NCBI RefSeq assembly: GCF_009695545.1
Contig: NZ_VUNS01000018.1
Span: forward strand, 50,580 to 114,579
Source: Victivallis lenta
GTDB taxonomy: Bacteria > Verrucomicrobiota > Lentisphaeria > Victivallales > Victivallaceae
Reading direction: 5' to 3'
DNA: 64,000 nucleotides
Under the pieces are notes generated by a model. The model saw only the letters and a program-made list of their open reading frames with translations. It did no database searches and had not been told where the DNA came from. The translations under genes were made by a program, and so were the position numbers. This document shows positions 1-7,728 of this stretch, in pieces (within the stretch, counting starts at the first letter, position 1; each line of letters begins with the position of its first letter).

Positions 1-24
1 AGTCCGGCCGGAAGGGAGTGAGCC

Positions 25-681
25 ATGAAACGCATTTTTCTTGAAATCTCTTCCGGACAGGGACCGGAGGAGTGCCGTCTCCTGACCGCGAAGCTGGCAC
101 GGTTTCTTTCCGGCCGCCTGATGGCGGCGGGGGTCTCCGTCTGCCCGGTCGACCTCTGCGGTGACTGGGAACGCGATTCGCTGCGGTCGGTTCTTTTCGA
201 AGTGGGGGGCAAGGAGGCCGGAGCCATGACCGCGCTGCTCTGCGGCACGGTTCTCTGGGTCTCCGCCAGTCCGTTCCGGCCGCACCACAAGCGGCGGAAC
301 TGGTTCGCCGGCATCCGCCGGTTCGAGGCCGATCCGGTGCTCGCGTTCCGGCCCGAGGATGTCGAGGTCACGGTTTCGCGCTCGAGCGGGCCGGGCGGTC
401 AGCATGTGAACACGGCGGATACGCGGGTTCAGGCGCTGCACCGTCCGACCGGGCTGCGCACAACGGCGTGCGAAGAGCGTTCGCAGCTTCAGAACCGGCG
501 GCTTGCGCTTGCGCGGCTCGCCGCGAAGCTCGCGGAGCGGAACGCCGCGTCGCTGGCCGGGCTCGAAGCCGAGGCCTGGCGCGGACACCGCGAACTTGAG
601 CGCGGAAATCCGGCTTTCGTGATCCGCGGCCGGGAGCTCTGGGATCTCGAGCGGTTCGGGGAGACGGTCTTTTTCCGGTGA
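25..681 (+). CDS. prfH: Peptide chain release factor homologue (PrfH type)
   Basis: This 218-residue class I release factor homologue carries the peptidyl-tRNA hydrolysis loop SGPGGQHVNT at residues 121-130, with GGQ at 124-126, followed by a basic C-terminal half. It lacks the codon-recognition domains of full-length RF1/RF2, which are about 360 residues, and the length fits the RF-H family. In other bacteria prfH is usually coupled to the RNA ligase gene rtcB and is thought to rescue or process damaged ribosomes. A GGGAG Shine-Dalgarno lies just before the ATG. A short upstream frame ending at 19-21 (..SPAGRE, stop) may be the tail of the preceding gene, but rtcB itself cannot be seen. A terminator follows at 710-742. 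Confidence 0.88.
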   Translation: MKRIFLEISSGQGPEECRLLTAKLARFLSGRLMAAGVSVCPVDLCGDWERDSLRSVLFEVGGKEAGAMTALLCGTVLWVSASPFRPHHKRRNWFAGIRRFEADPVLAFRPEDVEVTVSRSSGPGGQHVNTADTRVQALHRPTGLRTTACEERSQLQNRRLALARLAAKLAERNAASLAGLEAEAWRGHRELERGNPAFVIRGRELWDLERFGETVFFR

Positions 682-709
682 CTCCCGTTCGTTTCACCGG
701 GTGCGGCGG

Positions 710-742
710 CCGGAGGAGGCGCTTTGTTCTCCTCCGGTTTTT
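710..742 (+). terminator. Rho-independent terminator after prfH
   Basis: An 8-bp stem (CCGGAGGA pairing with TCCTCCGG) is followed by five T residues in the plus direction. It lies between prfH and the convergent GH4 gene. Confidence 0.75.
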
Positions 743-768
743 CCGCGACGTTTCAGGCGGCCGGGGCG

Positions 769-2124
769 TTATCTGGAAAAACGCGGGTCGATGACGTCGG
801 CCAGCGCGTCGAAGAGTTCGTCGGTCATCGACCGGATCTCGTCGAGTCCGAGCTTGCTCTGCGTATTCGGGTCGGCGGCGATGGCGTGGAAAATTGCGCG
901 CCGGTCGCCGTCGAGCGCGCCTTGCGCGCCGAGGATCTGGGCGCCGACCATGCCGCGGTCGATTGCGGCGAGCTGTTCGGGGAAATCTTCGATTCTGCCG
1001 GGGACGATGCCGCCGCCGTCCACGAGACACGGCACTTCGACGCAGCATTCCGGCGGCAGCGTCGCGATGAGTCCGCGGTTCATGACGTTCAGATTTGCGG
1101 CGAGCGGCCGGTTTTTCTCGATGGCCGCGATGATCTGGACGCCGTACTCGACGCTTGACGCGAGGTCGATCTCGCGGCTCCCGTCCAGATATCCGGCAAT
1201 CTGTTTTTCGTTGCGGATCTGGAGTCCGCGGCAGATCTGCACCGATGCGCCGGAGACGCCGGCGCTCATTGAATTCCAGTCGATGCCGTTTTCGTCCACC
1301 TCCGGGAAATCGTTGCGGCAGAAGCGGTCGATCAGGTCCTGTCGTTTGCGGAAGTACGGCAGGTATTCGCTGTTGTGTCCGCTGCTCTCGGTCGGGAAGT
1401 AGCCGAAGTGGCGCAGAATCTCGAAGCGGACTTTCTCCTTTTTGTAGATTTCCGGCCGGTCGAGGCAGGCGCGGAGTTTCGGATAGAGGTCCTGCCCGTC
1501 CGCCTCGAGTTTCAGCAGAAACGCCATATGGTTGACGCCGGCGGCAAGGAAGCGGAGTTTTTCGTACGGCGTTCCGGTCCACTCCGCAATCTGCCGCGAA
1601 GTGTGCTGCACGCTGTGGCAGAGCCCGGCGACCCTGACGGTCCGGGCGCGCCTGGAGAGCGCGATGGTGTTCATCGACATCGGGTTCACGTAGTTCAGCA
1701 GATATGCGCCGGGACACTCCTGCTCCATGACCTCGAGAACTTCAAAGAGATCCTTCAACGTGCGCAGTCCGCGAAAAATTCCGCCGGGGCCGAGCGTGTC
1801 GGAGACGACCTGGTCGACGCCGTATTTCATCGGGATTTCATACTCGAGTTCCTGGTGCCGGATCGTCCCGGAGCGGAAGATCGTGATGACGTAGTTCGCG
1901 CCGTTCAGCGCTTCGCGGAGGTCGGTCGTGGCGTGCGGGGTGAAGCGGATGCCGAGCTTTGCCGCGATGAGCCCGGCGACGGCGACCGCGTTGGCCAGCC
2001 GCCCGGCATCGATATCCATCAGCGTGACCTCGTGCGTCCGCAGCTCCGGGTCGGTCAGGATATCCTTGAGAAAATTTTGGGCGAAGATGACGCCGCCCGC
2101 GCCGACCAGTACGATTTTCGACAT
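769..2124 (-). CDS. GH4 family alpha-galactosidase/alpha-glucosidase
   Basis: The protein has 451 residues and begins with an NAD-binding Rossmann motif (VGAGGVIFAQ). It shows the GH4 signatures around the metal-binding Cys and His (GLCHSVQHT, then GVNHMAFLL). GH4 enzymes use NAD+ and a divalent metal for a redox-assisted cleavage of alpha- or beta-glycosides in the cytoplasm. Sequence alone does not fix the sugar, though the MelA-like length and motifs favour an alpha-galactoside or alpha-glucoside. The start at 2124 is chosen because GGAGG lies five bases upstream; a frame start at 2145 lacks this. It is transcribed divergently from an AraC regulator, its likely controller, from a strong promoter at 2166-2194. 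Confidence 0.9.
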   Translation of the reverse strand: MSKIVLVGAGGVIFAQNFLKDILTDPELRTHEVTLMDIDAGRLANAVAVAGLIAAKLGIRFTPHATTDLREALNGANYVITIFRSGTIRHQELEYEIPMKYGVDQVVSDTLGPGGIFRGLRTLKDLFEVLEVMEQECPGAYLLNYVNPMSMNTIALSRRARTVRVAGLCHSVQHTSRQIAEWTGTPYEKLRFLAAGVNHMAFLLKLEADGQDLYPKLRACLDRPEIYKKEKVRFEILRHFGYFPTESSGHNSEYLPYFRKRQDLIDRFCRNDFPEVDENGIDWNSMSAGVSGASVQICRGLQIRNEKQIAGYLDGSREIDLASSVEYGVQIIAAIEKNRPLAANLNVMNRGLIATLPPECCVEVPCLVDGGGIVPGRIEDFPEQLAAIDRGMVGAQILGAQGALDGDRRAIFHAIAADPNTQSKLGLDEIRSMTDELFDALADVIDPRFSR

Positions 2125-2165
2125 GAAAGCCTCCATGAATTGCATTTTTGCGTCTCGATGCCTAT

Positions 2166-2194
2166 ATTATACCGGTGAATGCGCCGGAAGGCAA
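2166..2194 (-). promoter_or_regulatory. Sigma70-type promoter of the GH4 gene
   Basis: On the minus strand TTGCCT (2189-2194) and TATAAT (2166-2171) are separated by 17 bp and point into the GH4 gene. The region is shared with the start of the divergent AraC gene. Confidence 0.75.
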
Positions 2195-2233
2195 TTGGAT
2201 TGTTGGTGCAGTTACGGTACTTTGGGGGCAGAT

Positions 2234-3079
2234 GTGAGAATTCGTAACGAAGAGTCGGAAATATTGGTCGTCCACCGGCCGAATCCGCAGCAGCTGCCGA
2301 ATGTCGCGCTGCCGTTCTATCCGCGTTCGGTCGGCCATTTCAAAATCCGCGGGGGGGAACGGGAGTTCGTTCCGGCCGGCGAGAAGCCGTTCGTCCAGCT
2401 GTTCTGGACGGTTCGCGGGGAGGGGCGCAGCCGCATTGCGGGAGAAACGGTTCCGGTCCGTCCCGGCGACGTCTTTTATCATCTGCCGTTCGAGCCGCAT
2501 GACCATGAAGCCGGGCCGGAGGGGTGGGAGTACCGCTGGATCGCCTTCGACGGCCCGCTTGCCGGCGAATATATGCGCGGTTACGGATTTTCGCCGCACT
2601 GCACCCCGTCCGGCAGCTGCCCGCATGACCTGTTCATCCGCTTCGGGCTCCTGATGCAGGAGATGACGCCGTTCTGCTGGCGCGAAATGGTCTCGGTGAT
2701 CGGCGCGATCCTGGCCCGGGTCGGCGGCGACGGCGACGGTTCGCGCGAGTCGGAGCTGACGGCGCGGATTATCCGGCTCTGCCGCGAGAACTTTTCCGAT
2801 CCGGATTTGAATGTGAACGCGATTGCGGACGAGCTCGGGCTCAGCCGTTCGACCGTCCGCCGCGTGTTCAAAGCGAAGATGGAGCTGACGCCCTCCGAGT
2901 ATCTGGCGAATTTGCGTCTGCAGCACGCGCTTTCGCTGCTGCAGCAGACGCGCCTGCCGCTGGCCGAGGTGGCGCGCCGCTCCGGAATTCCCGAAGTCAG
3001 TTATTTCTGCCGGTTCATCCGGCGCTGCATCGGGGAGAGTCCGGAGCGCTTCCGGCGCGGCACCCGGTTCCGTCCCTGA
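2234..3079 (+). CDS. AraC family transcriptional regulator with cupin sensor
   Basis: The N-terminal part (roughly residues 20-130) has a cupin-like AraC sensor pattern (VRPGDVFYHLPFEPHDHE). The C-terminal 100 residues hold the two helix-turn-helix motifs of AraC proteins (LNVNAIADELGLSRSTVRRVFK and the LAEVARRSGIPEVSYFCRFI region). I start at the GTG at 2234 behind GGGGGC, giving 281 residues, the usual family size. The longer open frame to 1928 runs through the opposite GH4 gene and is a shadow. Divergent placement suggests it controls the GH4 gene in response to a sugar. Confidence 0.88.
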   Translation: MRIRNEESEILVVHRPNPQQLPNVALPFYPRSVGHFKIRGGEREFVPAGEKPFVQLFWTVRGEGRSRIAGETVPVRPGDVFYHLPFEPHDHEAGPEGWEYRWIAFDGPLAGEYMRGYGFSPHCTPSGSCPHDLFIRFGLLMQEMTPFCWREMVSVIGAILARVGGDGDGSRESELTARIIRLCRENFSDPDLNVNAIADELGLSRSTVRRVFKAKMELTPSEYLANLRLQHALSLLQQTRLPLAEVARRSGIPEVSYFCRFIRRCIGESPERFRRGTRFRP

Positions 3080-3108
3080 CGCCCCGGCCGGGAGGAACCG
3101 GCACGGCG

Positions 3109-4938
3109 TCAGAGTGCCGTGAAGGAGACCTTCGTTCCGGCTTCGACAGCTTTCCCGGCGTATTCGAACCGGTGCGGTTCCCCGGTCGACCAGGCGGCGA
3201 GCACTCTGCCGCCTTCGGCCCGGTCGAAGAGGAGCGCCTGAACGTGCTCCGGCACGCCTTCGACCCGTCCGGCGAATTTCGGAGCGCGCCCGAGCGCGGC
3301 GGTCATCGCCCGGTAGGCGAAGTAGGCCGGCTTCGGTTCGTAATTCCAGCGGACGATGCCGAAGTTGTTCTCCCGTTCGGCCGGGCTTTCGCCGTCGCTG
3401 TGGAAGTCGTAAAAGTAGAGCCGGTCGATGCCGTTCGCAAGATACGAGAGGTAGAGCGTCTGGAGCAGCTCCGCCTGTTCCTGCTCGGTGAAGCCGCCGG
3501 CGAACTGCATCGTGCAGCCGAGGATCGCGCCTTTGCGGTCGCGGAAGGTATAGAGCGCCATGCCTTCTCCGGCCGGTTCGCCTTTGCCGTCGAGCGCCTC
3601 GACCAGCGGTACGCAGGCGTCGCCCTCCTTCATGTTCGCGGCGGTCAGGAAACGGGTGGTGTAGACGTTTCTGAAATCATTGATTCCCGCCTCTTTTCCC
3701 GCTCCGGTCGTCCGGGTCCGCAGGGTGAACTTCGGAATTCCCGGCTTCGTCCACCACGCCTGGAAGCCGATTCCGAAAAGGGAGTGCAGTTCGTCCGCCG
3801 CGCCGCGCGTCGACCAGTTTCCCTGCCGGTTGCGGTAGCGGAGGTTGTACATCGGAACCTCCCCGAACGCGAGCAGGATTCCGCCTTTCTTCACATATTC
3901 GAGCATCGGCTTTTTGTAGGCTTCTTCGACGGTCGTATGTTCGCAGCCGAGGAAAACCGGCAGTTTCGCCGGGTCGGCTTCGGCGAGTTCGTCCGGAGTG
4001 ACCGGCACAAGCTTCGCTCCCGGCAGCCAGGCGCGGGTGTCGCTGAAATCGCGGTCCGGGAACTCCTGCGACACCGGGGCGCCGACGACGAGGTTTTCCG
4101 GCAGCGCTCGGCCGATTTTCCCGGCCGCATATCCGATCGCTTTCCTGAATACGTCCGGCTGCTGAGCGATGAGGCTGCTGCGGTGAGTGGCGCCGCCGCA
4201 CTCGGTGATCCAGAGCGGTTTCGCGGCGTCGCCGTTGTCGGCCATGATCTGTTTGAATTCGGCCATGCGCTTCTGCTGGAACGAACTCTGGTCGGGGCCG
4301 TAGCCGTACGGATGGACTGCGATCAGGTCGAAGAATCCTTTCGCCCCGGCGGCGTACATGTCGCGCAGATAGCCCGTGTTCCAGCCGCAGAGTCCGCCGA
4401 CGACCACGATATTTTCGGGATCAGCCGCCTTCAGCTCCTCATAGGCGATTTTGAGCAGCGGGACGTATTGCGAGGCATTCGGGTTCGGCTTCCAGAAGCC
4501 TCCGTCCTGCTCGTTCCAGATTTCCCAGACTTTGAGCCTGCCTTTGTAGTGTTCAGCGCAGGCGCGGACGAATTTCCGCCACTCCTCCGGATGCTTGTAA
4601 AGCGGCACGGCGTCGGGACGGCTCTTTTCGATCTCCCAGTCATAGCCTTCGAGAATCGGCAGAAAGTGCATTCCGTATTCGTCGAGCCTGGCAAGCAGTT
4701 CATCATACCGGCGGAAATCGTATTCGCCTTTCTTGCGGGCGATGCCCGAGAATTTCATGTCGTGGCGCAGCGAAGTCATCCCGGCTTCGCGCATCATGCC
4801 GAGCTGTCTGTCGATGTTCTTCCACTCCATTTCGGAGTGCGGATGGGCGGCGATTCCCCAGGGGGAGTCGCCGGCGCGGAGGGCGGGAAGTGCAAGGGCG
4901 GCGGCCAGGACGGCGGCCGCCAGTTTGATCCTGTTCAT
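3109..4938 (-). CDS. Secreted GH39-like glycoside hydrolase
   Basis: A signal peptide (MNRIKLAAAVLAAALALPALRA) precedes a clan GH-A TIM barrel. The putative acid/base is in WEIWNEQ (near residue 143) and the nucleophile in LWITECGG (near 246), as in GH39/GH5-like enzymes. A middle domain of Rossmann or amidotransferase-like character (VFLGCEHTTVEEAYKKPMLE) and a C-terminal beta region follow. At 609 residues it is longer than a bare catalytic domain. The start at 4938 puts the signal peptide at the N-terminus. It is the last gene of a minus-strand operon after a regulator (6310-7395) and a pseudopilin. The gene at 28024-29883 is a paralogue with the same layout. The substrate is unknown. Confidence 0.82.
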   Translation of the reverse strand: MNRIKLAAAVLAAALALPALRAGDSPWGIAAHPHSEMEWKNIDRQLGMMREAGMTSLRHDMKFSGIARKKGEYDFRRYDELLARLDEYGMHFLPILEGYDWEIEKSRPDAVPLYKHPEEWRKFVRACAEHYKGRLKVWEIWNEQDGGFWKPNPNASQYVPLLKIAYEELKAADPENIVVVGGLCGWNTGYLRDMYAAGAKGFFDLIAVHPYGYGPDQSSFQQKRMAEFKQIMADNGDAAKPLWITECGGATHRSSLIAQQPDVFRKAIGYAAGKIGRALPENLVVGAPVSQEFPDRDFSDTRAWLPGAKLVPVTPDELAEADPAKLPVFLGCEHTTVEEAYKKPMLEYVKKGGILLAFGEVPMYNLRYRNRQGNWSTRGAADELHSLFGIGFQAWWTKPGIPKFTLRTRTTGAGKEAGINDFRNVYTTRFLTAANMKEGDACVPLVEALDGKGEPAGEGMALYTFRDRKGAILGCTMQFAGGFTEQEQAELLQTLYLSYLANGIDRLYFYDFHSDGESPAERENNFGIVRWNYEPKPAYFAYRAMTAALGRAPKFAGRVEGVPEHVQALLFDRAEGGRVLAAWSTGEPHRFEYAGKAVEAGTKVSFTAL

Positions 4939-4979
4939 GCAATGGTTCCTGGAGTTACGGTGAATGGGCATACGATCCC

Positions 4980-5001
4980 GGGCCCGGCAGAGGCCGGGCC
5001 T
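4980..5001. repeat. GC-rich hairpin between pseudopilin and GH39-like gene
   Basis: A seven-base stem (GGCCCGG with CCGGGCC) and a six-base loop lie in the gap between two co-directional genes. There is no T-run, so it may be a processing or attenuation element rather than a terminator. Confidence 0.45.
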
Positions 5002-5035
5002 GCGGAAGACGGATGGAACGGGGAGACGCGCCGGA

Positions 5036-5803
5036 TTACATCATGCGCCGCTCGAGCTGCTTCGTGATGACCTTTCTGACCTGCATGACGCCGTTGCGGA
5101 GTTCGGACGAATTCCTGCGGGCCGTGTGGCCGTCGATGAAGGAGACGTTTGCCGAGTCGTGATGGCCGAGCCAGATGCCGGAATCGGTTCCGCCGGACGG
5201 CACGCCGACGCCGTTGCTGATGTGGCTGTACTGATTGATGCCGCGCGGCACCTTGAAATAGTCGCCGCTGCCGTACTGGGCGGTGTCGGCATAGACGTGC
5301 AGCTCGCTCGGCCGCCGGACCTTGTTGACCATATAGAACACGTTCGCCGAGTTGATCATGTTCATATATGCGCCGGTCTTGTCGGTGTTGTTCGTGTAGC
5401 TGGTATCCCAGACGCCCATGTACATGCCGTTGGTCTGCCAGCCGTCGAACTGCTTCGAGTCGGCGCCGATATGGAACGGGCAGACGAGCACCTGCTTGCT
5501 GCCGGGGGAGATGTAGCTGGCGAATTTGGAATCCGGCGTGTAGTCCCAGTTCGGGGCCGCGTTCAGCTTGACGCCCAGAAGCACGTCCCCGAAGGGGCGT
5601 CCCATGGTGTTGACGACCATCCGGCCGTTGTTGTCGCCGGAATACATGAGCTGTGCGGCGATCACCTGCTTGTGGTTGCCGGTGCACTTCGCGTCTTTCG
5701 CCCGGTCCCGCGCCGAGTTCAGCGCCGGCAGCAGCATCGAGGCGAGGATCGCGATGATCGCAATCACGACGAGAAGTTCGATCAGGGTAAAAGGCCTGCG
5801 CAT
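5036..5803 (-). CDS. Prepilin-type H-X9-DG pseudopilin-like protein
   Basis: The N-terminus [28 protein letters not shown] is a type IV prepilin signal: processing after the basic leader before FTLIE, then a hydrophobic helix. The C-terminal half carries H-X9-DG ([13 protein letters not shown]), the family seen in planctomycete and lentisphaeral surface proteins. The 255-residue form starts at the ATG at 5803, but no Shine-Dalgarno precedes it. The ATG lies inside a 27-bp inverted repeat whose other copy (6242-6268) carries the same codons in frame behind a perfect Shine-Dalgarno. The GH39-like enzyme gene follows at 4938, so the two probably form one transcript. Confidence 0.88.
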   Translation of the reverse strand: MRRPFTLIELLVVIAIIAILASMLLPALNSARDRAKDAKCTGNHKQVIAAQLMYSGDNNGRMVVNTMGRPFGDVLLGVKLNAAPNWDYTPDSKFASYISPGSKQVLVCPFHIGADSKQFDGWQTNGMYMGVWDTSYTNNTDKTGAYMNMINSANVFYMVNKVRRPSELHVYADTAQYGSGDYFKVPRGINQYSHISNGVGVPSGGTDSGIWLGHHDSANVSFIDGHTARRNSSELRNGVMQVRKVITKQLERRMM

Positions 5804-5822
5804 AATAGAGGGTATGTGAAGC
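5796..5822. repeat. 27-bp inverted repeat, left arm
   Basis: This is an exact inverted copy of 6242-6268. It contains the start codon and first codons of the pseudopilin gene and, read on the minus strand, the core ACATACCCTCTATTATG. The arms bound 419 bp. Confidence 0.9.
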
Positions 5823-6241
5823 CAGATGGCACAGATGCCCGGCAAAAAAAGCGCGGTATGCGCCGCGCAGCGGATGTGAACGGACTGCACGGTTCGGCGG
5901 CAGCCGAAGCGGGCAGCGAGGAGCAGGTGCGACGAAGGTGAACGCAGCGGAGCGAAGGCCCTCTGCCGCAGCCCGCGAAGCGGGCGGTGAAGAGTTGGCC
6001 GCCGCAGGCGGACAAGTAAGGAGGACAAAGTCCTCTGCCGCGGGCGGTAAGGGCGCAACCCACGGGAAATGAAAGCCCGGCACAGAGTAAGAAATGGGGG
6101 TGCGGGGGAAATGTATTTCCCCCGCGAATCCCGCGACAATGCAGACGAACAAAATAAGAAAAGCAGATAGAACAATTCAGCTGCCGCAGGCAGAAAACTT
6201 ATTTAACCCAAAGGAGTTGTCATGAAAAACCGGAACAGAAA
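5823..6241. other. Intergenic segment bounded by inverted repeats
   Basis: No convincing gene body is present. The segment holds short GC-rich repeats (several CTGCCGC and CCGCAGG units), the motif GCGGTATGCGCCGCGC near 5851-5866 that recurs with one change near 63640, a perfect 10-bp hairpin at 6102-6125, and the start of a short reading frame at 6222. It separates the GntR/LacI gene from the pseudopilin gene; comparable modules in the window have gaps of 11-52 bp here. Confidence 0.7.
6102..6125. repeat. Perfect 10-bp hairpin
   Basis: GCGGGGGAAA pairs with TTTCCCCCGC around the loop TGTA. It lies inside the segment bounded by the 27-bp inverted repeats. No T-run follows it on either strand. 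Confidence 0.7.
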
Positions 6242-6284
6242 GCTTCACATACCCTCTATTATGCGCAGAAAAGTACGGCATTGA
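6222..6284 (+). CDS. Inverted duplicate of a pseudopilin 5' end (20 codons)
   Basis: AAAGGAG sits five bases before an ATG that opens a frame reading [20 protein letters not shown] and then stops. The LHIPSIMRR part is encoded by the 27-bp repeat shared with the pseudopilin gene on the opposite strand, and the frame is identical. The sequence looks like the true start of a pseudopilin gene cut off from its body. It is either a relic or the unlinked half of an invertible gene start. It is unlikely to act as a peptide on its own. Confidence 0.5.
   Translation: MKNRNRKLHIPSIMRRKVRH
6242..6268. repeat. 27-bp inverted repeat, right arm
   Basis: Exact inverted partner of 5796-5822. The similarity stops abruptly at both ends, which defines the arms as 27 bp. 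Confidence 0.9.
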
Positions 6285-6309
6285 TCTGAATATTGTGGAG
6301 AGCCGTCCT

Positions 6310-7395
6310 TTACTTTCCCGCCTTTCCAAGTTGAGGAACATTGATGTTTTTCACGGTTTTGCCGAAATGAATCTCCGGAGTGATGATATAGTGCGTCGGT
6401 GCGTTTTTCACCTGCTCGAAATGCTCTTTGACGAGACGCACCGCATAGTGGGCGACCCGGTCGCGGCGGCTGTTGATCGTCGTGAAGTCAAGTTCGGACT
6501 CACGGGAGCTTCGGCCGAGCGTGATGAGGCTGAAATCTTCCGGGATGTCGAGTCCGTACTCGCGCGCCGTCCGGGCGATCTCCTGCGCCGGGAGCTCGGA
6601 GAGGACGAACAGCCCTGTGAATCCCGGTTCCGGATTCGCTTCCAGATACCGCCTGAAGAACTCGCCGCTTTTCGTCGGGGAGTGTTCTCCCACCCTGATG
6701 TGCGGATTCAGCACTTCGATGTCGAGCCGGTACGCCTCCGCGCATTTCAGGAACCCGGCGATACGCTCCCGGACCAGCGGGACTTCCGGCTCCGAAACCA
6801 GAACCGCCAGTTTGCGGTGCCCGTTCATCAGCAGATGCGTCGCGGCCAGCATTCCGCAGAATTCATTGTCGTTGTCGACATACCGGCACCCTTCGACCCG
6901 GACCGTTCCGTAAAGAATCACCACGGGAACCGGCTGGGCCATCATCCGGTTCAACTGGTCGGGCGTGATCGGTTCGTGACCGTACGGCATGAACAGAATC
7001 GCATCGGCCTTGAGTTCCGGCAGCATCGCGATGCCCGCGGCATTGCTCGGCATATCCACGATGATCTGTTCGAATCCGGCGGCAGAGGTTTCGCGCAGCA
7101 GCAGCCCGGGAAACTCCCAGCGGAGATTCGATATTTCAGCCGGGATCAGGCAGGCGATTTTTCCGTAACGCGGCGCATGGCGCACGAAGTAGCCGCGCCG
7201 CTCCTGCGCTTCGAGCACGCCCGATTCGCAGAGTCGCTCCATCGCCTGCTTGACCGTGATCTGGCTCACGTTGAACTCGTCCATGATCTGCCGGACCGAC
7301 AGGAATTTTTCGCCGATGCCGAGCTTCCGGCAGCGTTCTTTCAAGTGCTGCGTCAGCTGATCCGCGCGGCTGAACCTGATATTGTTTTCGACCAT
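6310..7395 (-). CDS. GntR-HTH/LacI-sensor transcriptional regulator
   Basis: Residues 1-75 are a GntR winged helix (SVRQIMDEFNVSQITVKQAM, then LEAQERRGYFVRH). Residues 80-361 are a LacI-type periplasmic-binding-protein fold (ITPDQLNRMMAQPVPVVILYG, VDNDNEFCGMLAATHLL). This fusion is typical of AraR-like sugar regulators. It lies upstream of, and in the same direction as, the pseudopilin and GH39-like genes and probably controls them. Its own promoter (7440-7468) is flanked by an inverted pair of ATACTGTAT sites, which suggests autoregulation. No ligand can be assigned. Confidence 0.9.
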   Translation of the reverse strand: MVENNIRFSRADQLTQHLKERCRKLGIGEKFLSVRQIMDEFNVSQITVKQAMERLCESGVLEAQERRGYFVRHAPRYGKIACLIPAEISNLRWEFPGLLLRETSAAGFEQIIVDMPSNAAGIAMLPELKADAILFMPYGHEPITPDQLNRMMAQPVPVVILYGTVRVEGCRYVDNDNEFCGMLAATHLLMNGHRKLAVLVSEPEVPLVRERIAGFLKCAEAYRLDIEVLNPHIRVGEHSPTKSGEFFRRYLEANPEPGFTGLFVLSELPAQEIARTAREYGLDIPEDFSLITLGRSSRESELDFTTINSRRDRVAHYAVRLVKEHFEQVKNAPTHYIITPEIHFGKTVKNINVPQLGKAGK

Positions 7396-7428
7396 AAAGG
7401 AATCTGTGCTTCTCTGTGTTTATTTTCA

Positions 7429-7476
7429 ATACAGTATATATTATGACACAATCGGGCGGCAATGTCAATACTGTAT
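7429..7476 (-). promoter_or_regulatory. Promoter with paired operator-like sites for the GntR/LacI regulator
   Basis: On the minus strand TTGACA (7463-7468) and CATAAT (7440-7445) are 17 bp apart. ATACTGTAT at 7468-7476 abuts the -35 box, and its inverse ATACAGTAT at 7429-7437 sits just downstream of the -10 box. Their symmetric placement around the promoter suggests a repressor site. The rest of 7477-7728 shows no other feature beyond AT-rich sequence before the next gene. Confidence 0.7.
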
Positions 7477-7728
7477 TTAAAAAAAATACATATTATTTCC
7501 ATATGATCCGTTTCTCCCGCGTTTCCGGCATTGCTCTCCTCCGGTTCCGGCCGTATGACAGGAGGCGCTGCGGAGGCGGAAATGCCCGAATCCGGGCAGG
7601 AGGAGATCTTTTTCGAATATTTTTTGTCATTTATCCCGGCAAACGGATTGATTTTCCGAAAAGCGGCGTTAAATTTTTCAATGAGAGATTATTTTTCGAT
7701 TGTATCAGCCAGAATGAAAGGGTGAAAG

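Noticed and set aside
5804..6175. Upstream in-frame extension of the pseudopilin to 6175 (379 residues)
   Set aside because: The extra 124 residues cross the repeat arm and GC-rich intergenic repeats and look like translated non-coding DNA.
5823..6241. An insertion sequence between the 27-bp inverted repeats
   Set aside because: There is no transposase frame and no target-site duplication outside the arms. One arm is part of a gene start rather than a terminal repeat.
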